DNA of 64,000 nt, taken from the NCBI GenBank assembly GCA_022577435.1, contig JAKOON010000018.1, forward strand, positions 2,718,282-2,782,281, in the 5' to 3' direction. Made by a program: the position numbers and the translations under genes. Below the pieces are notes generated by a model that saw nothing but the letters and a program-made list of their open reading frames with translations, was not told the DNA's origin and did no database searches. The stretch comes from Embiotoca jacksoni (taxonomy: Eukaryota; Chordata; Actinopteri; Embiotocidae). Each line of letters starts with the position of its first letter. The first letter of the stretch is position 1. Below, in pieces: positions 50,421 through 63,034 of the stretch.

Positions 50421-50436
50421 ACACACACACACATAA

Positions 50437-50509
<73 letters not shown>
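50421..50509. repeat. (CA)n microsatellite, interrupted
   Basis: AC run of 6 to 7 units, an ATAATC interruption, then about 35 AC units followed by ATATAT. If the gene's 3' UTR extends to the distal signal, this lies within it. Confidence 0.97.
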
Positions 50510-50514
<5 letters not shown>

Positions 50515-52468
50515 CTGCATATTTACTGGTAGGTGTTTGAGATGCAGTAAAACAGAGAAAAGACTCATTTTATGTGACCCGTGTTTGGGAGAAATGTGTT
50601 AGTTTTGTTGAAATCTCTTAGATTCTCTCTCTTAGATCTCACAATAATATATTTTTAGCTTCATTTTCAGATGATATATCGTTGAGATTTGTATTCACAC
50701 AGAGCATTTATAAGCAAAACGCTTTGACAATCTGACACAAACACAGGCAGAGCAGTGGTTGGGTTTCATAGTGCACACAACTCCTATATTTAGATTCTTA
50801 GCGTGATCCAGAGTAACCGCCGAAATAAAAGGGATTATTTTGTCGTTGTTGACTTTTGAGCTGAAAAGGAAATAGTGCACCATCCATCAGAAACGCAGAT
50901 GTTCCAATTCAAAGTGAAATATGTATGAATAATAGAGAAACTGATTATGTCTTCAGAAAGATACTGTAAGTCAATGTTATCCACCTTGGATATCATGTTG
51001 CCAGAGTTGTTGCCTTCCAATGGGATGTTTTACTTCAGTAGGTATTGTGCTCTGAGCACACACTATTTTTTGTGAAGACCAAACTGTAAGGTGGTTGAAC
51101 ATGAAGCATGATTATCTAGTTTCTCATTTGTAGTATGCTATAATCTAACAATTCTACATAACATGCAGGTGTGAGTCGCAATAATTACTGGGCTGTGTGT
51201 TCCAGAAAAGCAAGGCACTCACCTCACTTCAAACATGTATTCCGCTTTGCTGACAAAGCAAACCCCTCCCACCCCCACCCCTCCTCCACTCCCCACCCCT
51301 CCTAGAGTTAAACTGCATTCCCAAAGAAGTGTGGAAGAAGGAGAGCTTGTTGATTCAGCACCGAGGTTCAAAGGCTGACAGAGCGTGTCATGCTTTGGGA
51401 TAAAACCAGAGACATCTCCTGATCAGCAGCTTCCAGCCTGGGTACAAGATGTGTGGGCGATAGAGGGCAACCCTGTCTAATCCTTCAAGTTCCAAATAGC
51501 TTCAGGGTGTATTTGGGCAGTTAATCTAGCATCACTGTCACATATATGCCACCCTGCTGTGGCTGGGAAGCGGTTGTTTTAAAAGGAGACATGTTATGTA
51601 ATATGATTCAGAGGATTTAGTGTGCAGGCGAGAAAACGTACAGCTTATTTTAGGGTATCGAGTATTTGGATGTGGATTCTATTGGAAGTGTGCCAGAGCA
51701 CTTTGGAGAGAGTGTGCACAGTCTGAGTGGACAGTTCATCCAACCCTCATGTACAAAGTTACACATCTGTACAACTTGTAAATGAAATAATCAGCATGTT
51801 AACCTTTTTTTTTTTTTATTTAAGTCCATTTAAAAAGGCAGAGGCCAGTGATGTTCTGTACTTGTAACAATGGTGCCATATACTCATATTCAAGTGTTAA
51901 CAAGTCCAAAGTGGGTTTTCATCTCTTCAAAATGAACTTGGGTAAAATGTATTTGACAAAAAATATATATCTATAAATATTAGAAACATCTCCTTTATAA
52001 AGCCTTCATCTTAATTTTGGGGACTCGTTTGGGTCCCTGCAACATACTGAATAACAAAGAAGGAAAGATCGGAGTGATGATTGACTTGATATTGAGATCG
52101 GAGTGATGAAAAATGATGCTTAGTTTGGGTTTTGATGGAGGCTGAATTGCTTACAAGCAGTGATGTCTCTATTACCAAAGAGGAGAACAGTTCACAATTA
52201 CGGTGGCTCGAGCAGCAGTTCCTTCATCCAGGGATGATACTTCAGAACCATCACACAACCATGTTTCTGTTCTGTTTTATATGCCACACTACTCATCTAC
52301 TCTAGATGTATTTGTTTCTTCTAATGTATTTCATTTCAATGCAGTCCTGTCTGTTTGTTGAGCTGTCAAAAGTTCTGATGATTCTCTTTTCTTTGGTATT
52401 GTGTGAGGCTTCTGTACTGGAACATTGCAAAAGTTTGTATTATAATGACGATATCAGAATAATATTTA

Positions 52469-52474
52469 AATAAA
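52469..52474 (+). promoter_or_regulatory. Candidate distal poly(A) signal AATAAA
   Basis: AATATTTAAATAAACCATTT is followed about 35 to 60 bases later by a GT-rich stretch (CTGTTTGGTTGGTAAC), the usual layout of a vertebrate cleavage site. It is about 3.1 kb after the stop codon. Confidence 0.4.
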
Positions 52475-52490
52475 CCATTTTCACAGATGA

Positions 52491-55400
52491 AATTCAAACA
52501 CTGAGGGATTCCATCTGTTTGGTTGGTAACATACTGAGCTTCACTGTGAACTGGAGAGAGTGCTGACTAGTGCTAAAAACTGGCCCACTTTCAAACTTGG
52601 AGGAAAGTTACTTTTATGGGAGCTTAATCACTTTTAATTTGATAGTACCGCTAAATATTACTCTAAATCAGGCCGTCATTCATTTATGCACTACTGACAG
52701 ATGGAGAAATGGGGGCAAAAATAAATGTTATGACAGTAAAATAAGAGAAGCATGTCCTGATGAATAATGTGTGTGATCGCTGCGTGCTTTGCAGCAAAAT
52801 ACAGTTGCTGATTTTTAAATACATTGGAGGTGAATGGGCTCCGACAGACTTTAAAACGTTACATAACTCATAATAAATATTGAACAGTGAATGTCATTAA
52901 AGAAATCATGTGCAGTTATTTCTTATGCTAAAGTGAATATTTAAGAATTTGAGTAGTTTTTACTGCATGAACAGAACCAGTCAAATGTTATTTTTTTCAC
53001 TCTTTTCCACATTTTCTTCCACAAAACTGAGACACCCAAAACTATAAAATATCACATTTGAAATTACACATTTGGAAGTGATGCAGGAATCAAAGAAGTG
53101 AAAATGAAGCAAAACATGTAGCCTACTTTTTCTTTATAACTTTGAACATCAACAGAAACTAGCATTCTCTGAAAATGCCTCATGAGATCGTCACCTGGAG
53201 TTCCCAACTACAGTAGGCTGAGCATTTGTTGCCGGCTTTTCCGTTACTCATCTCATCCCGAGCCCTGTCAGTTGGGATCAGGTCAGTGCTTGTGGAGGTC
53301 AGGTCATCTGACGTAGCACTTCATCACTCTGCTTCTTGGTCAAACAGCCCTTACAGAGCCTGGAGGTGATTTTAGGCTCATTGTCCTGTCCTGAAAAACA
53401 AATGATAGCCATTAAGCACGAAACAGATGGGATGGCGTGTCACTGCAAAATGTTGTCAGCATGAATTCATGAGTAATTTGCCAACAGTGTCACTAGCAAA
53501 GCCATACCATAAAATGTTCAGTAAATCATTTTGCAAATTTGAGCTTTTTGAAATATCGACAGAATTTGCCCTTCATACAGTTGTTAATATATTAATGTGA
53601 CTGACTGGGCCTCCTATACACGTTACCCCAATATCATAAAAGCCTCTGTGTAACGGTTCAGTGAACTGCCAAACATTTTGACATTTTAATGGCGTTTGCA
53701 ATGTGCACATATATATCGTAAATATAATGGATGTCTGTGAATAATGTATTAGAAAATATGAATAATCTCTATAGTGTACATCTGTCAGTATGAAGTTAGA
53801 GCATCCATGTACAGAGCATTAGTTCAATTTGATAAATGTATAATCTTGGTAGCATTAACACTGCATGAGGGTGTAAGCACAAAGGTGCCATTAAATAAAT
53901 GCATTTCAGGAATTGTTCAAAATGTGTAAATGTATGCAAATTTTATTAAAGAAAGATGGTGACAGCATAAAATACATTTATTGATATGTAAAGAGAATAT
54001 GCAGCATCAATAATTTTTAGTTTTTAAGAAAAAATAAAAAGCCATGGAGCTGCAGAAGACCAAATAGCCATAACACCGTTATATATAAGCAAAAGATTAA
54101 GACTTGGATAGTTAATTAACAAAACAAAACCCCGACATCATCACAAATTACTCCCGAGGTGTTGGAGTTGAGGGGGAAAAAAGAGCAGCAGTTTGAAGGT
54201 GATATTTCAAGTTGGTCTTACTCTCGGTTTTGGCAGCAATCATCATTGCAAAACTCAGGAACAGGAAAGTACCTCCCACTTGGTAAAAATGGGCCTGTCA
54301 AATCTCATCATCCATTCATCTGTTTGAAAGACAAGATAGAGGAATGGAAAATGAAGAGGGAGAGATTCTTTTTGGAATTGAGAAGTGAATTTGGCAGAGG
54401 CGGCTCAGCTAATCAGGTTTACTTAATCAGTGAATTCAGAATGCAAAGCAGGCAAAGTAGCAAAAGAGAGTGAAGGCAGGAGAGAAAGACGAGCAACAAT
54501 ATGAAATTAACCCTCAGCCCATGTATGTTAATTCAGCAAGCAATGGAGCAGTTATTTATGTGGAGGCGAAGACAGAGCAAGCCACAAACCAGCCTCTGGC
54601 AATCTAATCAGCTCCCTGGTTCTGGTTGCATAGAGAAATTGGGAAGGTGGGAATTATTGTATAACTAACCCTGTGTAAAGCTTGCATATTCAAATGTGTT
54701 GTGTTATTGCAGTGCAGATGAATCACAGATGGCCAGAATCTGTTGGTCTTTTATGTACTTCCGTTGAGAACAAAAATAACACAGCGAGACAACTGAAGTT
54801 TACATTTTCATATGCTCATGAAATATACATGCATACATTGTGGAGACAAGATCCACGCTGACACGGAGAGCTACTGTGATTCCAGTCTTAATGCAAAGCA
54901 CCCCACTGGTTGCACTGCATGGTGCATTGTGTTCTCAGCTGCTTCCTCACACCTCGAGGACGACATCGTACACGAGATGAAATGGGGGAGTGGGGATGCA
55001 ATCGCTTAAAGGGTTAGAGATGTGGATTTCCTCACAAGTAATTTTTCTTGCCAAGAAAAATAGGAAGCAATACATATTGTTCTTTCTCTGACAAACTTTG
55101 CAGAAAGGAGCAACTTCATCTATCTAAAACTAGCTGCAATATTGATTATGCTTATTGTATTTACTGACAAGCTCACTCAGGTCTGTCTGATGACACTTTG
55201 CGGTAAATATAATTCCCAAATTTAAAATGATTTCTCACATTTGATCTTAGTTGTGAATTCTATGGCAATCCGCCTGCTATAGTTTGAAATATTTTCAGCA
55301 TAAGTGATTATCTTGTGAAAAGCCCAACACATCTTACAAGCTAAAGGACAAACCTGGCCATTTGGCATTGGCCTGATGGTTTTTTTTTTTTACAAAAAAG

Positions 55401-55975
55401 GAAACATGGTCAAGGTTTGATTACCTTTAGGAAACAAAAACTACTTGATTAAGTTAGGAAATTATTTCAGTCATGGTACCTTTGGGGAGATATTTTGACT
55501 GTTACTAATGGATGGGATATGAACAAAAGATCTTTTGTAACAAAGTTGCATGCTTTTTAAATCCATCCTCACCTCTACTCTACAGTACAAGGCTTCGGGT
55601 TTATATAACAGTGTCAAAAGCATTATGAGAGATGAGAGAAAGCAATCATTTCCATTGACCATGAGAAATCTTTTACAATAAAAGCATGAGTCATTTTAAG
55701 TGTCTGAACAGAGAGTCAATGTTGTTATTCTTCTCTTAAGGACAGTGTTAAATCAGTAGGGCATGGGTATCTATATGCCCAGGAATTTATATCAATGGTG
55801 GTATAGTTAGAGTCCGAGGAAATGATCTGCTCTTTGCCGGTGCTCTGAAAGAATCTGGGCAGCATTCAACTAATCCCATCTGAACACAAACACCAATTTA
55901 GAAGCATAGATCAATCAAACCATTTCTATAGGAAGAGGGCTGGTTCAGAAGATCACTGAGGGCTTGAGGGCCACA

Positions 55976-55980
<5 letters not shown>
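52491..55980. other. Noncoding stretch downstream of the gene
   Basis: I see no gene or clear mobile element. Short open frames (for example 54159-54473) carry no recognisable motif. Confidence 0.5.

Positions 55981-56010
<30 letters not shown>
55981..56010. repeat. Poly(T) tract, 30 bases
   Basis: A homopolymer T run, 24 bases before the Harbinger-like element. Confidence 0.95.
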
Positions 56011-56014
<4 letters not shown>

Positions 56015-56034
56015 ATGGCTACAAATAACTCTTC

Positions 56035-57450
56035 TGGCCTAATCTACTAAGAGCTCAAATACAGGGTACTAAATTGAGTGTTTGCATTTGCACATTTATT
56101 TTGCACCTGTTTTGCAGGTGATTTACTAAGAGTATTTGCGTCACTGATATCAGGTGCAAATCGTTGTATTTAAATGTGGGTTTTGCATGATTAAAGCAAT
56201 GGAAAACAGCAATCGCAAAATGAGAAAGAAATCAATACCATCGAAATTAAGAAATATAAATATAACAAGAACAAAACACTATATAGGAGATTATCAGCTA
56301 GAAAGTCAATACTGTGGGAAAAACAAAAAGGCGAAATAAAAAGGCTTAAAAATAAAACGCCGGCAAATAAAACAGGAGGGACGGTGGATGAGATCCTCTA
56401 ACAAACACCAATCAGCAGATCCAGATTTAGGGCGGCACGGTGGTGCAGTGGTTAGCACTGTCACCTCACAGCAAAAAGGTTCCGGGTTCGAATCCGGTCC
56501 TTGGCCTTTCTGTGCGGAGTTTGCATGTTCTCCCTGTGCTTGCGTGGGTTCTCTCCGGGTTCTCCGGCTTCCTCCCATCATCCAAAAACATGCACCTCAG
56601 GTCAGGTTACCTGGCGCCGCGCTAGTGGCACCCTGCTGCAGCAGCTCCCCCCTGAGAGCCCCCCTGCTGTAGTGAAGAAATTTCCCCTCGGGGATTAATA
56701 AAGTGAATAAAATCAAAAAATCAAATCAGATCTTTCTGTGATGAACAGGTGAATTAGTTTCATTCAGTGCCTCGCGAGTGCTCGTGAACCTGATGGAGCT
56801 ACCTGTGAATTCTGCGGGACACATTCAGGACCTTGGACAGCTCAGCTGAATAACCGGACTGGGAGGGAGATCCAAGCAGCGATACGTTGGAACGAACCAG
56901 AGGCAGGACAATGCTGAGTCGTAAGAAGTTCTGACATTGCTGGTGTTACGTGGCTCCTCCTTGTTGTTGGCTGTCAATCATCATTCAGCTCATTCCATAA
57001 CTCAGAAATGTCATCGCTGGACAGACCATGTGTCTGAACAATTTGTTTCCTCTGACATCAAAATTTTTTCCATGGGTGTAAAACTACGTTCTCTACGTAT
57101 TCTTTGATTTCCCTGCGTCTCCTCACAAAAAGAGCAGTCTAATGTGCGCATCTGATTAATACGTTCCTTCCAGTTGTACTAAAATACACACGCAATCACT
57201 TACTTGAGTAAATATCATTGCTGGTGCTAAATTTTTATATTTGCAATATTTTGCACGTTCAAGTAGAAATGCCCAATATTACATATGCAGGCAGGCAAAC
57301 ACGCAAAATGGACAACTTTTATTAATGTGCACATTTGAAAGACGCAATCTCACTGCACATCGTTAGTAAATCAGTTTGGACATTTTTTTTGCGGGTGGTG
57401 TGAAGTTTGCACGTGGTTTTACACCCGCAAACCTTTAGTAAATCAGGCCC
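56035..57450 (-). mobile_element. PIF/Harbinger-like DNA transposon, with a nested SINE
   Basis: The left end TGGCCTAATCTACTAAGAGC and the reverse complement of the right end GGGCCTGATTTACTAAAGG match over most positions. The right flank is TTA and the left flank TTC, which fits the 3 bp TTA/TAA target of this superfamily with one change. Minus-strand translation at about 57180-56790, with frameshifts and stops, gives LSSDDISELWNELND, then TTRRSHVTPAMSELLTTQHC, then PASGSFQRIAAWISLP. These resemble the N-terminal half of Harbinger transposases (LTTL.FLASGSFQ...). The catalytic half is absent. A SINE has inserted into it. Confidence 0.75.
56430..56715 (+). mobile_element. tRNA-derived SINE with LINE-type 3' tail
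   Basis: Starts GGGCGGCACGGTGGTGCAGT with a Pol III box A (TGGTGCAGTGGTTAGCA) and box B (GGTTCGAATCC), followed by a body with GCGGAGTTTGCATGTTCTCC and GGTTCTCCGGCTTCCTCCCA. This is a very common fish SINE layout. Its 3' end, TGCTGTAGTGAAGAAATTTC then CCCTCGGGGATTAATAAAGT, is the same as the tail of the LINE copies at 9175-9240 and 10815-10853. The element ends in a short A-rich stretch. It lies inside the Harbinger element; CAGATC occurs near both ends and may be part of the target duplication. Confidence 0.9.
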
Positions 57451-58091
57451 TTAGAGTATAATGTTAATAGACAGTTTAGTAAATTTAATTAACTAGTCAA
57501 GCACATCCCTTTCCGTTCACTTTAAGGATGTCATTTTTAAACAGCAAAATGCAATATACAGTATGTGACGCTCTATAAGATGATTAAAACTATTCCCAGC
57601 AGACATAGGATACACATAGGAGCTCAATATTCATATTTGTTCGAGGCAAAAATAGTGAAAAATGTCCAGACTTACACAAAGTAGGCCTTGTTGAAACATC
57701 ATAAAACAAGTCTTAAGTCTATGCATTTTCACTAAGATAGCATTGCACGCTTTAATAAGGTTATTTAACACGATAAAACGACCATACATATCAGACTTTT
57801 GTCATTTTGAGCCTGTTTGAAAATACACTGCCTTAAATTTTCTATTTTTACATATTCAGGGAAATCATGAGACACTCATGCAACTTCTCATTGGTCATTA
57901 AACAACTCGCCCTTGTTTTTATGGCATTTATAGGATAAATGGTAGACTCAAATGTGTAATAGATCAAAATATTGTCAGGATATGGTGTGTTGACATTAGC
58001 TTGTCTTCTCAGCACAAAGTTTCTCAACCAAATCAACAACAAGCTTTTCCTGCTCCTGCACTTGGGGACACTAAAGAAGTATTCAAGCAAG

Positions 58092-58356
58092 TAGGGATGA
58101 GTGAATACAACATTATCTGTATCTGTTAAACCAACTAAATTATCTGTATCTGTATTTGTACTCGGGTGGGGTGGGGCTCAAACCGGAAGTGGGCTTGGCT
58201 TAAACAGGAAATGGACAGGAACTCACCTGAAAAGTTGTTCATTTAAGCCTGAGATATGGGTTGGTCAGAAATTTCTAAATGTATTATTTATTAAAAATAC
58301 ATGCACAGAACAGCCCCAGAATTGAGCTTCAGAGCAAGGGTAAGATAATTATTATG

Positions 58357-58408
<52 letters not shown>

Positions 58409-59040
58409 TTGCTGTATTTGTTGTTATTGTTGAGCTCATCATTTGACAAATAAAATATAAATAATAATATGCTTTGTATTTTGTTCAGCAAATAATGTGC
58501 TTGTGTGTCTGACTGTCTGTGTGTGATTGTTACCCTGGTTTTACTATTTCATTAAATAAACTGATGGTGGGAAGCTGGGTGATTTATGCAGACAGTCCAC
58601 ATTGCACAATATTCTCACTGAAAGCGGTCAGCTGAGTGAAGATATCTTAACGAGGAAGGAGGGACCCGATTGAAAAAAAGGAAAACATAACTGGCAAAGA
58701 CAGAGTGATGAGCTGTAACTTGTGACTCGTCCGGTAAGAGCAAAGATATTTTATACAAACCTGATTAAATGAGCCGATGTCAGAAATTAACCAGAAGAGT
58801 TGCGAGTTGCTCTTAATTCCTGAGACTGAGCAGGCTGACAGAGGCCAGTGGCACGGAGCTGGAGGCCAGGAGGCGGGGCTCTGTGTGTAGCTGCCTGGAT
58901 GTGTGCACACAGCTTGTGTTTGTTAGAAGCCTTCATCAACATGGATATTGGACACAATTACTTGGATATTACTCGTACTCGTCAAAAAAACATTATCCGT
59001 ACCAGATACTCGTTTCACCCGAGTACTCGTCTCATCCTTA
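58092..59040. mobile_element. Non-autonomous hAT-like element, 949 bp
   Basis: The left end TAGGGATGAGTGAATACAAC and the reverse complement of the right end TAAGGATGAGACGAGTACTC form imperfect inverted repeats. Further in, ATTATCTGTATCTG on the left and CATTATCCGTACCAGATACT on the right echo each other. The flanking octamers CAAGCAAG (58084-58091) and GAAGAAAG (59041-59048) match at 6 of 8 positions, fitting the 8 bp duplication of hAT elements. No transposase motif is seen, and an AT microsatellite lies inside. Confidence 0.75.
58361..58404. repeat. (AT)n microsatellite
   Basis: 22 TA units inside the hAT-like element. Directly visible. Confidence 0.97.
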
Positions 59041-59997
59041 GAAGAAAGGTCTAAAAATGTCTCACAGAAAGCAGACATCCACCATGAACTGTTCACTCAA
59101 CATGTGATCCAAGAGGTGCCATTTTACATCATTATGGATGAGTAAGTCCGTGTTCTGCAAATGTCTCAGAAAGCAGCAGACGGAAAAGGCGAGGCTATAG
59201 ACATGAGTTTGAGTGAATGAAATTCACAATGTTCATGACTATGTCCACAGTGTTTTTCCGATTGCCACTAAACTTTGCACACAACGGACTGATAAATATT
59301 GTTTAAAAAAGAGAATTTCTTTGAAAAAATTCACTTCACCTATAGTGTGTCTGTCCAACAAAAGAAGCCCCAGAGGTTCTTCCGTCCAAAAACCAGACAG
59401 TCCCAGTACATTCCTTCTCCATTTCTCCAAGCCATCAGTAAACCTGGCAGAAATAAAGCCATGATTTGACCTGGAAATCCTGTTTGTGAACACATCATGT
59501 GTTTGTTGCACCACAGACACACTGGTTTATTGCTTGTTGCAGTCGACAAAGCAAGGACATACCTTGTCAATACATTCCTTCAGGAACTGCCGATTTTCAC
59601 AAACAACTTAGGGTCTCTTTTGCTTTGAGAGCGATGTTTTAAGTTTGCCTCTTACCTGATGTTAGTTTCTCTTTGGCAGGTGCAGTGACTGTCCTGTTGC
59701 ATCAAACGCAGAACATTACTACACTACTACTACATGACTACTTGCCTCTATCCTTGTCTATGGTTCAGATGTCTTTAAGTGGGTTAGACATGTATTCCTT
59801 TTATTTAACATGTCACTCACAGGTCAAGCATTATATTACAAGCATTAGAACAAAAACAAATGGGCGGTATCTGGCCCAGGGAGAGCTAATTGAAAAGCCC
59901 TGGTCTAGTAAACAAGAAGAGATTAGAGAGGTGAAAGTAGCTGATGCAGCAGTTTCTAGATACTTTGTCAGGAATCAAGGAAATGGTTAAGGGAAAA

Positions 59998-60310
59998 TGT
60001 TGGAAAGACTAACTAACCCTGAATGGGAGGCATGACCAATGTGGTGGCGGGGTGTGGTTAGCTCAGCTGCAGGGGGGAGAGAGTGGGAGGAGTGGTTCAA
60101 GGAACGGTGCCGGGAAGGTGCAATGAGCACAGCTGAGCCAAGTGTGGACTGATGAGCGCTCCCCTATAAAGTGAGCAGGGAGAAGGAGGCTGGAGGAAAG
60201 CGTTGGCACAGAGACATTGGTGTGTGGTCAGGGCGAATAAAAGCATTTATACATGAATGTGTGTCTGAGCAAGTCATCTGTGTCAAGGAGAAACCCCAGT
60301 AGCACAAACC
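59998..60310 (+). mobile_element. Possible solo LTR or promoter-bearing repeat
   Basis: A block starting TGTTGG, GC-richer than its flanks, contains CCCCTATAAAG (a TATA-box-like core at 60163-60173) and then GGCGAATAAAAGC (AATAAA at 60235-60240) about 65 bases later. That order, TATA box followed closely by a poly(A) signal, is typical of LTR R-U5 organisation. The exact end is not clear (a CA lies near 60305) and no 5 bp target duplication was found. No retroviral or gypsy coding sequence lies next to it. Confidence 0.4.
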
Positions 60311-62837
60311 TTGCTACAACTAATAATATAATTTGACCAGAGGTTGTTGATACTGATACATTTGTAAGGCCCAAGTCCTCGTGAGGCAATGCTAATGGTG
60401 AGTTATGGGGTGGGAATGTGTCCGTCTTTCTTATGGAGCACTTTCTTGAAGAAGCAGAAGCCAGAATAAACCTTACCCTGGACAAATCGAATCTGTCTTT
60501 TAGCTATACATAAAAAGGTTGTGCTATTTAAGCAGATTAGGATGTCCCAGAAATTAATACGTTCACAAATGCTGACCGGTACCTCTGGCTTAACAAGATG
60601 GAGGGTCCTCTGACACTGTCTCATGCGTGCTGTTGGAATCTGGTGGCTGGAAAAGTGCAAACAAGCAATCCTGCTCAAAGACATTTTAACAAACTAAAGC
60701 AATTGAAGGGCATTCAACTTTAGTAAAGTTTCCATTACTTGCCTGTGTGTGTGCGTGTGCATGGATGTCTTTGTGTGAGTGTGTGTGAACAGTCTTGCAT
60801 TATTTATTTGCACTCATTAAAAGTAATCAATTGAAACTGGCATTGATGTAAGGGTCTTTATTGGGCTTTCAGGAATCCGTCACTGTAATGTACCGTGTGA
60901 CTTTCTAACCCTGCTTGATTGTTTTGTTCCATGAAACGCCCAAAGGAATGGAAATGTGTTTGTGCAGACCCATCAATGCTAAGCATCTCTCAATGCTGAG
61001 GGATTTACGAACCCCACAGGCTTTGGAAGAAAATCATATTGGCATATCAGCCAAAAATATACTGCGTCGGGCTTAGGATAGCTGTCAATGACTGAATACA
61101 ACAACAACAGCTATGTCAACTCAAAGTGTGTGAATACAAAGCTGTGCGTTTAACCCAACATGAGAGACGGATGAAGCTGTGTGAAAGCAGTAATGGAAAT
61201 GTATTGCACTGGCATAAGTGAGTGGGTGTATTGATTTAAAAAAAAAAAAAAAAGAGAGCCCGAGAGAATTGAGTGTTGAATATGTGTTGACAGAATGTGA
61301 AGCCAGCCTCATTAAACTATAGAACCATGGACAGGCAGGTACTGTTCTCCTCAGCACTTTCCTAACATGTAAACAAACAAATCAGTTCCAATTCAGTATA
61401 AATCACAGCTTCTAAAAGATGTGTGTGTTTGTGGGTTTGAGTCTACTTCTTTGTATCCAGCATGCAGATGCAATGTAACAGTTTCAAAACTAAGTGTCTC
61501 CTGTATGGAAAACCCTTCCAGCAAAATCCTCCCTTCTTCTCTAAAACCTCACAGGTTGCCATAGGGGTCTGAGTGACAGAAGTGAACTGCGTACACAAGC
61601 GGATGCGTGAGTGACACCCTGCCTTCAAATCAATTCTAGTTTTCTTTGGGGCATCTCAGGTACTGAAAATAAAGGGAAGGGAACCTGTGTGTGTGGTCAC
61701 CGAGTGATCTTATGTACACTGTCTTAACTCAATTAAAATTATTACAGTAGCTTTGAGATTTTAAAGGTGACAAATGTCAACATAGAATTAAGTCAGTGAG
61801 GATGTCCTAAATGAAGAAAGTACACCGTTTGCTGTTGTACCAGGGGTTAGATAAGGACATTAATATGAATATTATCTTTAATCAACAGCTAATTCATAGC
61901 AGGAATGTTAGTAAAACAAGTCCCCCACCCACACCGTTTTACAACGGCACATCACATCATCCTGACATTCAAGCTAATGAAGTTTATTTTCCCTTTTCTT
62001 TGCCTGCAAGGAAAAATGCTAACATCTATGTAAGGTATTAAAAATGTACTTTCCAGCAGCTCTAAAATTGTCTGGAAAGATTTTGCTCAATATGTCTGGT
62101 ATATGCATGTCAGAAAACATTACATTTTGTATGAGGTAAGGTTAGATTAACGTTCAGGGAGAACAGGGTACAGTCAACAATGATACCTGGGTTTCACCCG
62201 TCAAGGGATCTTCACTGTATTTACATATTGTACCCGTACGGCCTCAGAAAAGTGGGCTCTTGTCACGGAGTACTTATCTGGCTGATGAGGCTTAATCTTT
62301 CAGTTTTAATCTTAATGACAGATATGATAGTCACAGTAGTCCTTTTAGGAAGGTGTCCAGACTCCAAGGATGTGGTGTCAGCCTAAATTGTGTTAGTTGT
62401 ATAAGCACAACTAACTTGCATTCCTTAATTTTGTTTATTACTGTATTATAATTATTTTATAAGGCAGGGAGCATTTTTCAGACTTTTGAGCTTCTCATCA
62501 TGACATTCAGTGAACGTTGTTGGATGCTTTAAGTTATGATTCTCTCCACGGTCTAATTCTACAGGAAACATACCAGGCATTTACTTGTCAGTAATGTATT
62601 TCCTCAAACCATCGGAAACTCCTGTTGATCAAACGGAGCTAACACTTTCAGTCATAACAAACACTGGGACAATGCACCGGAGGTGACCAGCATGAGAGGC
62701 AGGTACTCATTCCTCAGATTTTTCTTCTCAGATACAATATAACCCATTTTTTTTCAAATGTGATTTAAAAAAACAAGTTATTGTACAATACATTGAGTCA
62801 GTTTGGTTATCTGTATGTCTCAGATGTAGCATTTAGA
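60311..62837. other. Noncoding stretch
   Basis: I see no gene. The segment 60835-61050 looks unique and less repeat-like, and might be a conserved noncoding element, but cannot be tested here. Confidence 0.45.
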
Positions 62838-63034
62838 ACATTTACATTTCATTTAGCTGACGCTTTTATCCAAGGCGACTTACAACACACCGATGGTACC
62901 CCATCGGGAGCAATTTTAGGGTTCAGTGTCTTGCTCAAGGACACTTAGGCATGTGGACATGAGGAGCTGAGATTGAACCACCAAACTTCGGATTAGTGTG
63001 CAACCCACTCTACCAACTGAGCTACAGCCTCCCT
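62838..63034 (-). mobile_element. tRNA-derived SINE, second family
   Basis: On the minus strand it starts GGGAGGCTGTAGCTCAGTTG with box A TAGCTCAGTTGGTAGAG, then box B-like GGTTCAATCTC, then GTGTCCTTGAGCAAGACACT and the tail GCCTTGGATAAAAGCGTCAG followed by CTAAATG. This head, body and tail match a well-known group of fish tRNA SINEs. The anticodon arm does not fold as a functional tRNA. The tail differs from that of the SINE at 56430, so the partner LINE is probably different. Confidence 0.85.

Larger units (their letters stand above)
49355..52490 (+). other. Putative 3' UTR of the VSTM2A-like gene
   Basis: No coding potential follows the TAA. The stretch contains a C-rich tract, a CA microsatellite and two AATAAA hexamers. 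AT-rich, TGTA-containing sequence continues up to the second one, as in long neuronal 3' UTRs. The end chosen is the second signal and is an inference; polyadenylation at the first signal would give a UTR of about 0.9 kb. Confidence 0.4.

Noticed and set aside
54159..54473. 104-codon open frame as a gene
   Set aside because: No motif, no splice signals and composition typical of chance frames in purine-rich DNA.
56388..56698. Overlapping plus and minus open frames of up to 94 codons
   Set aside because: They lie across the tRNA-derived SINE; the frames are by-products of its GC-rich body.
62990..63034. Functional tRNA gene on the minus strand
   Set aside because: Boxes A and B are present, but the sequence does not fold as a complete tRNA and runs on into a SINE body and LINE-type tail.
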